A DNA stretch of 15,649 nt, taken from positions 1 to 15,649 of the forward strand of contig JADJCG010000035.1 in NCBI GenBank assembly GCA_016703335.1, given 5' to 3'. Shown one piece after another: positions 1-7,179 of this stretch (position 1 is the first letter of the stretch; each line of letters begins with the position of its first letter). The translations under genes were made by a program, and so were the position numbers. This stretch comes from Caulobacteraceae bacterium (GTDB taxonomy: Bacteria > Pseudomonadota > Alphaproteobacteria > Caulobacterales > Aquidulcibacteraceae). The notes under the pieces are model-generated. The model was not told where the DNA came from. It saw only the letters and a program-made list of their open reading frames with translations, and made no database searches.

Positions 1-17
1 AGTTCAGTGTGCATCAT
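1..17 (-). CDS. Possible start of next gene downstream of astA (cut by window edge)
   Basis: After the astA stop codon the minus strand offers two adjacent ATG codons at 17 and 14, giving M-M-H-T-E-L before the window ends. In AST operons astD or astB commonly sits here, and an early T-E-L would suit an astD-type start. Five or six residues cannot identify a gene, and no strong ribosome binding site is seen. Confidence 0.2.
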
Positions 18-26
18 CCATCCAGA

Positions 27-1057
27 TCAAAACTTCAGCACCGGCTTCGGGCTTTTAGCGCCGCCAACTTTGACCGCATCCACCTGCGCCACGCCGTTCG
101 CGACAGACGGCACGCCGAAAGACACAGCGATAAGGTTTGGCGGATGTTCCGGGACGGCGACCAAGGCCCGCTTTGCATTTGTAAGCTGCGCGGCTGGTTC
201 GACTTTGTAGCGGCGCTTGGACTCTCGCAAAGGTGCGGATCTGATCGCGCGGACGGCTCATCAGCGGGCCGCCATCGAAAATGTCGACGACGTTGGAGAA
301 CGTAAAGCCCTCCCATTCCAGCAGACGCGCGCGCCTCGCCATCTTTGTGGCACTTGCCCGACGACGTCGCGCGCTTCTTGCGACAACAGATCCACATAGA
401 TTGCGTGCTGCGGCATGAGATCGAGGATGAACTGGTTGTCAGTGGTGGCGCTGAGAAGCATGGACCTCGTCAAAATCCATCTTAGGGAAATGGCGTGACG
501 GCCTCCCAGAACGGCGATGTGCCATCGGGATAGACGACACCGCGCAGTTCGGAGACGACTTGGCTCCGGAAGCGCTGCGGCGCCGTCGCCATCAGCATGT
601 AACGGTTCTGCGCCAGCGCACGGCCAATGCCCGCCGCGCGGTGTTCGGGGCGCACAGAGCAAAGAGCCGACTTCGCTGCGGCCGGTGAAATCCGTGACGC
701 CGATCAGCACCCGCATATCGAAGCGGCGGTTCACGACATTCGAGGACTGCGCTTCGGTGAACCTGCTCTGGAAGTTGAAGAACAGCTGGCGTCTCTGCCG
801 ATCGTCGATTTCACGCCACCAGCAACCGGCGAGTGCGCCCGTCTCGATATGCTCAGAAAGCGCCAGCGAAATAGCGCTCACAGGCCCGCAACGTCGGTGG
901 CCGAAGCCAAGCTCTGCTCCGACAGCGCCAGCTTGGCCGCCATCGCTTTGTCAGCCGAGGCATCAGGCTGGTGAAGCCAGCGTAAGCGTTTTCGCGCAAT
1001 TGTTTAAAGCCTTCGAGGTCAGCCGGCCGCGGCGCATCCGTAATTTGGTGCGCTCAC
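27..1057 (-). CDS. astA: Arginine N-succinyltransferase (frameshifted in the assembly)
   Basis: Catalyses the first step of the arginine succinyltransferase pathway, transferring succinyl from succinyl-CoA to arginine in the cytoplasm. The minus-strand frames, read in order, give the AstA plan: an N-terminal acetyltransferase-like start (PADLEGFKQLRENAYAGFTS), then DFTGRSEVGSLL, the hallmark block QFILDLMPQHAIYVDLL followed by EARDVVGQV, then EWEGFTFSNVVDIFDGGP and a C-terminus ending KPVLKF. The locus is about 343 codons, as expected for AstA. The reading frame changes near 960, between about 600 and 500, near 340 and near 230, so no single ORF covers it. The start is uncertain: a GTG at 1057 sits at the junction with the upstream hydrolase, but an indel separates it from the coding frame. 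It lies directly downstream of the M20 hydrolase and is probably co-transcribed with it. Balanced indels and preserved motifs argue for sequencing error rather than gene decay. Confidence 0.85.
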
Positions 1058-2329
1058 GAGCAAGACTCGGACGTCAAACACGCCGCGCTCAACAGCTAAG
1101 CGAGCAGCAGGAGAGAAGAGATTTGGCGCGCTCGGCAAAGCTGGAGATCACCGCGAACTCTTCATCGCTGTAAAGTCCACACACGCCGCCACATGGGCCA
1201 GCGTGTCGATATTCCGGACAACCGGCCGCCGCCAGATTGTTGCCCTCGCAAACGCCGCCAGACGGCCTGAATTGCTGGGCGAGACCGAGCGCGGAACCAG
1301 CTTGGCGCGTCGAGCCACCATCGTGCGTTGCTGATCGTTGAGCAACTGGGGCGGAATTTGAAGCCGCCGTGGAGTTAGGGCATCAATGCCGTCGCGTTCG
1401 CCGGTTTCGCCGGGCGATACGGCGGACTTCGGCTTCCGCCCAGGTCGCGCTTTAGCATCGGGAACGCCGGATGTTGAAACCCAGCCACAGCGTCGCACGG
1501 CACTGACATTGACAGGCGCCGCCGCCATCAATGAAGCGCCGATATTGAACGTCACGCCATCGCGTTGACCATTGAGCCTGTTCAGCGACATCGCCGCATC
1601 CCGCAGCGGCGAGCACGGCGTTGCGGCCGTCACTGAACACGCGGCCCGTGCGCAGCCCGACCCCTCACCGCCAGATGGAAATTCGCGGAGCCCTTGCGTT
1701 GATCGACGGCGCCATCGGCCCTAGCCGGCTCGTGGAGTCAACCAAGATGTGCGCGCTTGCCGGTTCGGCGGCGCTGGCAAAGGCGCGTTGCCCATGGGCC
1801 GATCTCTTCGTCGGGGCTCCAGCGGCACTTCATAACCGATGCGCTTATCAGCCGGCGGCCGCTCAGACGCCTTCAACGCTGCGAGCATCACGGCAATCCC
1901 GCCCGCCATATCGGCGACGCCTGGTCGCTCAGCATCTCGCCTTCGCGCCAAGGCGTCTGGAACGGGATGCGACGCCGAGAACAGTGTCGTAATGACCGGT
2001 GAGCGCGACGGATTAGCGCATCCCGCGACAGGACGCGGACGCGGATTGAAGCGCCGTGCTGCATCAATCACTTCGCCCGTCAGGGGCACGCGCTGCGATG
2101 GCTGCAGATCGACGACTTCTGGCGGCGCCGGCAGTTCGCTGACCGTATCGAGCAATGTCACGCGCATCGCAGCGAGACCAGGCAGTTCAAACGAGCCGGA
2201 ATTGATCGTCGACCAGCTCTCGGCGCGCGCGACTAGGCCTTCTCCCTCGCCGTCGAGGCGCTCAAGCAAAGGCTCGATATCAGCGCCCCACGCTGCGCGC
2301 GCTTTGGCTTCGAGATTGTCGGCGGACAT
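1058..2329 (-). CDS. M20-family metallohydrolase next to astA (frameshifted)
   Basis: Zinc-dependent amidohydrolase/peptidase of the M20 (ArgE/DapE/carboxypeptidase G2) family. The first frame, from the ATG at 2329, holds ARAESWSTINSGSFELPGL, which is typical of these proteins, and then GPGVADMAGGIAVMLAALK, the conserved metal-site block. Later frames give RDGVTFNIGA, which is followed in another frame by IDGGGA, then PPQLLNDQQRTMV, NIDTLAH, and a C-terminal YSDEEFAVISSFAERAK. Total length of about 424 codons fits the family. Breaks occur near 1970, 1840, 1530 and 1190. The C-terminus appears to run into the astA start near 1057, probably overlapping by a few bases. Context suggests a role in arginine or succinylated amino-acid catabolism; the substrate is not shown by the sequence. 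It begins 62 bases beyond the ompA-like terminator, and no clear promoter or strong ribosome binding site was found. Confidence 0.8.
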
Positions 2330-2390
2330 GAGGGTCGAGGTACCCTACGGGCGAAAGTGTCCACCCCGGGCCAACCAGCCACAAAGCAAA

Positions 2391-2414
2391 CGGGCCCGCT
2401 TTTCGCTGGGCCCG
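2391..2414 (-). terminator. Rho-independent terminator of OmpA-like gene 1
   Basis: A perfect 7-bp stem (CGGGCCC at 2391-2397 pairing with GGGCCCG at 2408-2414) with a 10-base loop. On the minus strand it is followed by the T-rich run TTTGCTTTGT. It lies 34 bases past the OmpA-like stop codon and before the M20 hydrolase. Confidence 0.75.
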
Positions 2415-2447
2415 CGCTCCAGTTCGTAGCTCTTTCGAGCGGAGCGA

Positions 2448-3521
2448 TTAGCGGAAGCTGATCGTCACCGCCGTACGGCGGTTCAGAGCGTCACGCACAC
2501 CGTCGCGCGTCGGACGGGCGAGATCGCCTTCGCCGCGTGCTTGCGTTTGGATCGAACCGGCAGCCATGCCACGCGCCACGAGGGCGTCGCGGACGACCGA
2601 AGCACGACGCTCCGACAGGCCTTGGTTGTAGGTCGGCGAACCTGACGTGTCGGTGTGACCAACGACGATCGTGCCGCTGACGTTGCACTGACGCGCGCGG
2701 TTGACCGCAGCATCGATGGTTTCCAGCGCGGCTTGGTTGAGGTTCGAGCGATCCCACTCGAAGTACACAGCGAATTCCGACGTCGGGCACGCTGCTTGTG
2801 GCGGCGGCGGGGCAGCGGAGGCGGCGGGGGTGGCGGCGGCGGTGGCGGCGGAGCGGCCGCAGCGCCGAGCGCAACGCGCACGCCAAACGTCACAGCTTGG
2901 TGTTCGTAGTCGACTTCGGAGTCGAAGCCGGGGCCCCAGGCTCCGAGATATCGACATCCGGCGCCATGAAGTAGCGATAGCCGAGGTCGAACGTGGTGCG
3001 ATCGTTCATGGCAAAGCCGATGCCCGCGAGACCTTGATACGCGAACACAGTGTCGCTGGCGCTGCCAGCGCCGCCCTCGATCTTCACGCGCGGACGCGCC
3101 AGCGCCAGCGCCGACGCCCAAGTACGGCTGAATGCGGCCGCCGCGATTGAAGTCATAGAACAGGTTGGCCATCAGTTCCCGTGTTCACGGTGCCGCCATT
3201 GACGATGTCGTCGATGGGATCATCAACGGCGATCGCTTCGAGATTGATTGTTGCGATAAAGAAAGTTCGCCTTCGATGCGGAGAAGCCGTTGCCGAAGCC
3301 GTAGCCAACGCCGACATCGCCGAGCCAACCGTCTTCGAGATCCGGGCCGAACGAGGCGGTGGTGTTGCCATCAGCAACTTCGCCATCGAGTTGACCGTCG
3401 ATGCTCATGCCGACATCGGCGCGGCCGTACCAACCTTCTGTCGCGTTTGCGACGCTGGCCATCCGCCTACTCCCGTCATGAGAGCAGCGAGCGCGAGCGT
3501 GCGCTTCAATTTCTTTGTCAC
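2448..3521 (-). CDS. OmpA-like outer-membrane protein, tandem copy 1 (frameshifted)
   Basis: Outer-membrane beta-barrel joined by a proline linker to a periplasmic peptidoglycan-binding OmpA domain. The start is a GTG at 3521, nine bases after AAGGGG. It encodes MTKKLKRTLALAALMTGVGG, a signal peptide, and one base is missing before ASVANATEGWYGRADVG. The barrel region has GWLGDVGVGYGFGNGF, MANLFYDFNRGGRIQPYLGV and TTFDLGYRYF. A long poly-proline linker is encoded at about 2810-2870. The C-terminal domain has EFAVYFEWDRSNL, GHTDTSGSPTYNQGLSERRA and DALNRRTAVTISFR, the standard peptidoglycan-contact motifs. Locus length is about 357 codons. Frame changes occur near 2826, 2935, 3100, 3250 and 3458. 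It is the second of two adjacent paralogues on the same strand; its own EcfG-type promoter and the terminator of copy 2 suggest separate transcription. Confidence 0.85.
2808..2870. repeat. GGN trinucleotide run encoding the poly-proline linker of copy 1
   Basis: Plus strand shows GGC/GGA/GGT triplets; the minus strand reads as CCN proline codons between the barrel and OmpA domain. The frame changes inside this low-complexity tract, a place prone both to real slippage and to sequencing error. Confidence 0.8.
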
Positions 3522-3585
3522 AAGGACCGTCCCCTTGGTGCTTGGTCTCGTAGGCAGCATTTTTGCTTGCCCGCGGAGAACCGAT

Positions 3586-3655
3586 TTAACGCATTTTCAG
3601 AACCCGCGTTAACCACTATTTCGCCACACAAGCCCGGAGGCGCGTGCGGCGAAAT
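3586..3655 (-). promoter_or_regulatory. Two inverted repeats in the predicted 5' leader of OmpA-like gene 1
   Basis: Two neighbouring inverted repeats are seen. TTAACGC at 3586-3592 pairs with GCGTTAA at 3606-3612 (13-base spacer). ATTTCGCC at 3618-3625 pairs with GGCGAAAT at 3648-3655 (22-base spacer). Both lie between the predicted EcfG-type promoter and the GTG start, so they could be hairpins in a long untranslated leader or protein-binding operators. Confidence 0.5.
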
Positions 3656-3695
3656 CTCATTGCAATTGAGACGGTTTCCCCGGCATCCGCAGCTC

Positions 3696-3721
3696 AAACG
3701 CGTAGGCCCGATCCAGGTTCC
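3696..3721 (-). promoter_or_regulatory. EcfG/SigT-type stress promoter for OmpA-like gene 1
   Basis: On the minus strand GGAAC (3721-3717) is separated by exactly 16 bases from CGTTT (3700-3696). This matches the GGAAC-N16/17-CGTT consensus of the alphaproteobacterial general-stress ECF sigma factor. It is in an intergenic region, correctly oriented, and implies a leader of about 165 bases before the GTG at 3521. Confidence 0.6.
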
Positions 3722-3781
3722 GCCACATTTTGTTTGGCGTCGCAAGAAAAGCGAAGTCAGCGTTACAGCGCTAAAAAGCAA

Positions 3782-3805
3782 CAGGCCCGGCTTTTGGCCG
3801 GCCTG
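3782..3805 (-). terminator. Rho-independent terminator of OmpA-like gene 2
   Basis: CAGGCC (3782-3787) pairs with GGCCTG (3800-3805), and the inner GC-rich bases can extend the stem with a bulge. On the minus strand it is followed by TTGCTTTTTAG. It lies 25 bases beyond the stop codon and resembles the terminator of copy 1, consistent with duplication of the whole gene. Confidence 0.75.
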
Positions 3806-3829
3806 CGCTGCGTTTCGCGCGTGAGGCGA

Positions 3830-4911
3830 TTAGCGGAAGCTGATCGTCACCGCCGTACGGCGGTTCAGAAACTCACGCACACCGTCGCGCGTCGGACGGG
3901 CGAGATCGCCTTCGCCGCGTGCTTGGCGTTTGGATCGAACCGGCAGCCATGCCACGCGCCACGAGGGCGTCGCGGACGACCGAAGCACGACGCTCCGACA
4001 GGCCTTGGTTGTAGGTCGGCGAACCCGACGTGTCGGTGTGACCGACGACGATCGTGCCGCTGACGTTGCACTGACGCGCGCGGTTGACCGCTGCATCGAT
4101 GGTTTCGATCGCCGCTTGGTTGAGGTTCGAGCGATCCCACTCGAGTACACAACGAATTCCGACGTCGGGCACGCTGCTGCATTGGCGGCGGCGGTGGCGG
4201 CGGCGCAACATACGGCGGCGGCGGAGGTGGCGGCGGCGGCGCCGGCGCTGCGAATTGGTAACGCAGACCAACGGTCAGAGCTTGGTGCTCGTAATCCGCA
4301 TCCGTGGTGTACGGCGTCACAACAGTTGACGAACCGATGTCCGTATCCGTCGCGTCGCCTTCGGCGCCATCAGCGACGAAATAACGATAGCCGATGTCCA
4401 GATCCACTGCTCGCCGAGGCCGACGGCGGGAAGCCGACCATGCCTTGATAGGCGAGAACGGTGTCTTCACCTTCCGAGTAGTTCAGCGTCAGTGGTCGTT
4501 GACGTTGTAGTTCAGACGCGCGCCACCAACACCGACGCCGATGTAGGGCTCGATCGAACCACCGCGGTTGAAGTCATAGAACAGGTTGGCCATTGCCGAC
4601 CAAGCGTGGACGTCGCCGCCCGCGTCGATCGTGTCCGTCGGCTCGATTTGGTTGAAGCGGTGGCCAAGTTCACCTTCCAAACGGAAACCGTTCTGGAACG
4701 CGTAGCCGAGGCCGAGATGCTCCGACCAATCGTGTTCGAGCGTCGAAGAGCCGAACTCATAGCCTTGGTAGTCATCGCTAACGTCGATTTCGCCGTCGAA
4801 CGACCAACCGATATCGCCACGGCCATACCAGCCTTCAGTAGCGTTGGCGACGCCAGCAGCGCCTGCCATCAATGCCGCAAGCGCGACAGTCTTGGTGATG
4901 CGCGATTTCAT
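3830..4911 (-). CDS. OmpA-like outer-membrane protein, tandem copy 2 (frameshifted)
   Basis: Same architecture as its neighbour: signal peptide, beta-barrel, proline linker and OmpA peptidoglycan-binding domain. The start chosen is the ATG at 4911 (MKSRITKTVALAALMAGAAG, cleavage near ANA-TEG), because AGAGGGG lies just upstream; an in-frame ATG at 4926 is less likely. The first 140 residues are intact and show barrel repeats ending MANLFYDFNRGGSIEPYIGV. After breaks near 4490 and 4410 the frame resumes at DLDIGYRYFVADGAEGD and runs to YEHQALTVGLRYQF, a linker with PPPPPPPPP-YVA-PPPPPPP, and the C-terminal domain with GHTDTSGSPTYNQGLSERRA and EFLNRRTAVTISFR. Two more indels, near 3925 and 4143, are exposed by comparison with copy 1. 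Locus length is about 360 codons. No EcfG-type box was found upstream. Confidence 0.87.
4183..4250. repeat. GGN trinucleotide run encoding the poly-proline linker of copy 2
   Basis: GGC/GGT/GGA triplets on the plus strand encode two proline blocks, separated by Tyr-Val-Ala, on the minus strand. The interruption distinguishes it from copy 1. Confidence 0.8.
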
Positions 4912-5305
4912 ATTCACCCCTCTCAAAGGATCCCCTGCGCTCGCAACGCAGTCACTCGTCGCGCGGTGCGCGCTTACGACCCAGTGCGGTCCCCTTCCAG
5001 CTAACGTTTCCGCCCGCCGTACAGATCCCGTCCGTAGTCGTTAGGGCATTTTTGGCGCCCCGAAACAGGAAGTCCATCAAACACAAGGGCTCGCGCCGAT
5101 TTTTCTTGGGAGCGTTGATTTTGTGCCGCTCATTGCGTGTGGGTAACAAACATCCCGTCACACGGAGCTCTAGCGGGCTCAACGAAGTGGGGCCGCGCCC
5201 CCCTCCCGGCACGGCCCCCGTCCCTCATCGCCCCTGCGCGTATTCCTCAAGGCTTGCAGGCCCGAGAACATTCCCCGCCAAAAACTCGAGGAGGAAGGCA
5301 CCTTT
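4912..5305. other. Intergenic stretch with no convincing gene
   Basis: This region separates the minus-strand OmpA-like pair from the plus-strand glucan genes, so promoters in both directions are expected. A short GGGGC-CGC-GCCCC hairpin is visible at 5189-5201. Open frames on both strands have no recognisable motifs and no good start signals. I see no tRNA or known structured RNA. Confidence 0.4.
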
Positions 5306-5392
5306 ATGCAGAGCGCGCGGATGGGCCAGCGCCAACGGCGCCTTTGGCAACCATTTCCAAAGCCTTGTGGCCTCGTCGTCACAGCGGTGTGA
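5306..5392 (+). CDS. Candidate 28-residue small ORF with a strong ribosome binding site
   Basis: ATG at 5306 lies downstream of an unusually strong Shine-Dalgarno-like run, GAGGAGGAAGG (5288-5298). It encodes MQSARMGQRQRR followed by a short proline-containing tail and stops at 5392. The product would be basic and arginine-rich. It matches nothing I recognise. Given the indel rate, the true frame may be longer or the ribosome binding site may be chance. Confidence 0.2.
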   Translation: MQSARMGQRQRRLWQPFPKPCGLVVTAV

Positions 5393-5399
5393 CCGATTG

Positions 5400-5431
5400 G
5401 GAACCGGAACCCTGCCCATGCCCCTGAGTTG
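5400..5431 (+). promoter_or_regulatory. Possible EcfG-type promoter before the proline-rich/glucan genes
   Basis: Two GGAAC boxes occur at 5400-5404 and 5406-5410. The second is followed after 16 bases by AGTTG (5427-5431), close to the CGTT -10 element of EcfG promoters but with A for C. The position, about 35 bases before the ATG at 5466, is right for a promoter. Confidence 0.35.
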
Positions 5432-5465
5432 GCATACCGAAGCACCGCCTCAGGAGACCGAAATA

Positions 5466-5889
5466 ATGGCGAAAACCGACACCACCGACCCGTATGCGCC
5501 ACCGCCGATGCACCACGACCGCAGCGGCCCCGTCCTCCGTGTTGCGTTGCTCGCTGGACTGCTTGGTCTCGCTGGCCTCAGCTATGCTTAAGCCCGCAGG
5601 CCAAGAGCGCACGGCGCTAGTTCAGAAGCGGCGCAAGAACAGCAAGTACGCAGACGCCGGTTATACCGTCGACCCGACGCCGGTCCCGGAAACCGTGACA
5701 GGTCATTGCCGCCTGCTGCGACGCCAACTCCCGCTCCTGCTCAGCGCCGAGCGGCTGCGCCGCTCACGCACTCCCGAACCGCCGCCTGAAGTCGAGACTG
5801 TGCCTCCAGCGGTGACTCCGGTGCCGGCCCAGCCCACGCCGCTGCCGCCGATCGACGGACCGCCAGCTACCGGCACAGTCGGCGAGTAA
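5466..5889 (+). CDS. Proline-rich single-pass membrane protein, function unknown (frameshifted)
   Basis: Starts at ATG 5466, with AGGAG at 5452-5456. The N-terminal 26 residues (MAKTDTTDPYAPPPMHH and following) are polar and are followed by one hydrophobic helix (VLRVALLAGLLGLAGLSYA). A frameshift near 5590 leads to a tail with KYADAGYTVDPTPVPETV, PEPPPEVETVPPAVTPVPAQ and a terminal GPPATGTVGE. The plan is a cytoplasmic N-terminus, one membrane anchor and a proline/threonine/valine-rich extension of about 90 residues that could span the periplasm. No catalytic motif is visible and I do not recognise the family. It lies on the same strand about 190 bases before the glycosyltransferase, with a hairpin in between. 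Confidence 0.6.
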
Positions 5890-5903
5890 ATCCTGAGAAG
5901 CTA

Positions 5904-5928
5904 CGCGACGCTCATTCTGGGCGTCGCG
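5904..5928 (+). terminator. GC-rich hairpin after the proline-rich gene
   Basis: Perfect 8-bp stem CGCGACGC (5904-5911) with GCGTCGCG (5921-5928) and a 9-base loop, 14 bases after the stop codon. There is no T-run after it, so it may be a weak or attenuating terminator, or an mRNA-stabilising hairpin. Confidence 0.5.
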
Positions 5929-6081
5929 TCTGCCCGCTAGGAGACTGAACTACCGCTTTGCGGGCGCCTGGCGCCGCGTCCTGCACAATGACTGCGTTAT
6001 TTTGCTTCGCGCCACCGATTGCGTGCAACCGAGTACATGAGGTTGCGTTGAGTTCCGCCAGCAACAACACGGCGGACCCAA

Positions 6082-7167
6082 ATGAAAATCGCGCAGATCG
6101 CACCTCTTGCAGAAAGCTGCCCACCAAACTCTATGGCGGCACTGACGCGTAGTTTCGTTCCTCACCGAAGAATTGGTCGACCAGGGCCATGAAGTCACGT
6201 TGTTCGCGAGGCGATTCCGTGACGGCCGCAGAACCTGTGCCATGCAGCGAACGCGCGCTGCGCTTGTCGCCAGGACCAGTCGATGCACTGCCTTATCATA
6301 TGATATTGCTCGAAGAGGTCGCGCGGCGCGCGCAAGAATTCGACGCACTCCACTTTCACATCGACTTGATGCACGCGCCCGTCGTGCGCGCTTTCGCATA
6401 TAAGACACTGACCACGCTGCATGGACGCTTAGATCTGCCGGGTCTCGCGCCGTTCTATCGCGCGTTCCCGCACTTGCCGTTGATCTCCATCTCCGACTGC
6501 TCAGCGCCTGCCGATGCCGCCGGTGAACTGGGTGGAAACAATCTATCACGGCCTGCCGCGCGACCTGCTGACCTTCCAGCCACGCGTGAACAACGGCTAC
6601 TTCGCCTTCCTTGGCCGCATCTCCCCGGAAAAGCGCCCAGACCGCGCCATCGAGATCGCAGCGCGTGCAGGCATGCCGTTGAAGATCGCCGCTAAGATCG
6701 ACCGCGTCGACCAAGCCTATTGGGACGAATGCATCGAACCGTTGGTGCAAGCGCATCCCAACATCGAATATATCGGCGAGATTGCCGATCATCAAAAATC
6801 GGAATTTCTGGGTGGCGCGACCGCGCTGCTGTTCCCGATCGACTGGGAAGAGCCATTCGGCCTGGTGATGATCGAAGCGATGGCGTGCGGAACGCCGGTC
6901 ATCGCGTTCCGCCGCGGCTCGGTTCCCGAAGTGATGGAACACGGCGTCACTGGTTTCATCGTCGATACCGTGGACGAGGCCGTGGCTGCGGCCCATCATA
7001 TCCAGACATTGGATCGTGCTCGCGTGCGTCAGCGTTTCGAACAGCGCTTCACTGTCGAGCGCATGGCGCGAGACTATGTGGACACGTACCGGCGGAATGA
7101 AGGATTGGAAGCGCGGACACTGCCGGTTTCAGGCGTGACGGAAGTTGCTTCGCACGTCGCCGCTTAG
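6082..7167 (+). CDS. Glycosyltransferase family 4 (GT-B fold, frameshifted)
   Basis: Retaining GT-B glycosyltransferase acting in the cytoplasm on nucleotide-sugar donors. The ATG at 6082 gives MKIAQIAPLAESC, and after a shift KLYGGT, the usual glycine-containing acceptor-side loop. The next parts are EELVDQGHEVTLF-like in the neighbouring frame, then LPYHMILLEEVARR, HFHIDLMHAP and TLHGRLDLPGLAPFY. From 6514 on one frame is intact: GYFAFLGRISPEKRPDRAIE (donor domain start), then EPFGLVMIEAMACGTPVIAF with the family's E-x7-E signature, and GSVPEVMEHGVTGFIVD. About 361 codons, a full-length GT4. Frames change near 6115, 6150 and 6505. It ends 12 bases before the amylo-alpha-1,6-glucosidase gene, so the two form an operon. 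The ribosome binding site is weak. The acceptor cannot be deduced from the sequence. Confidence 0.9.
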
Positions 7168-7179
7168 AGCGGAGAACTC

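Noticed and set aside
2701..3150. Long plus-strand frames opposite the OmpA-like gene
   Set aside because: They are antisense shadows of a high-GC gene with glycine runs mirroring the proline linker; the minus strand holds the recognised domain motifs.
2448..3521. OmpA-like copy 1 as a pseudogene
   Set aside because: All domain motifs are preserved across frames and the same kind of lone indel occurs in nearly every gene here, so sequencing error is more likely than decay.
3586..3612. CtrA-type cell-cycle binding site upstream of OmpA-like gene 1
   Set aside because: TTAA elements are present, but the spacing does not fit TTAA-N7-TTAAC; the inverted repeat alone is not enough.
4952..5212. 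Minus-strand 86-codon frame upstream of OmpA-like copy 2
   Set aside because: No motif, no convincing ribosome binding site, unusual composition, and it covers the region expected to hold the promoter of copy 2.
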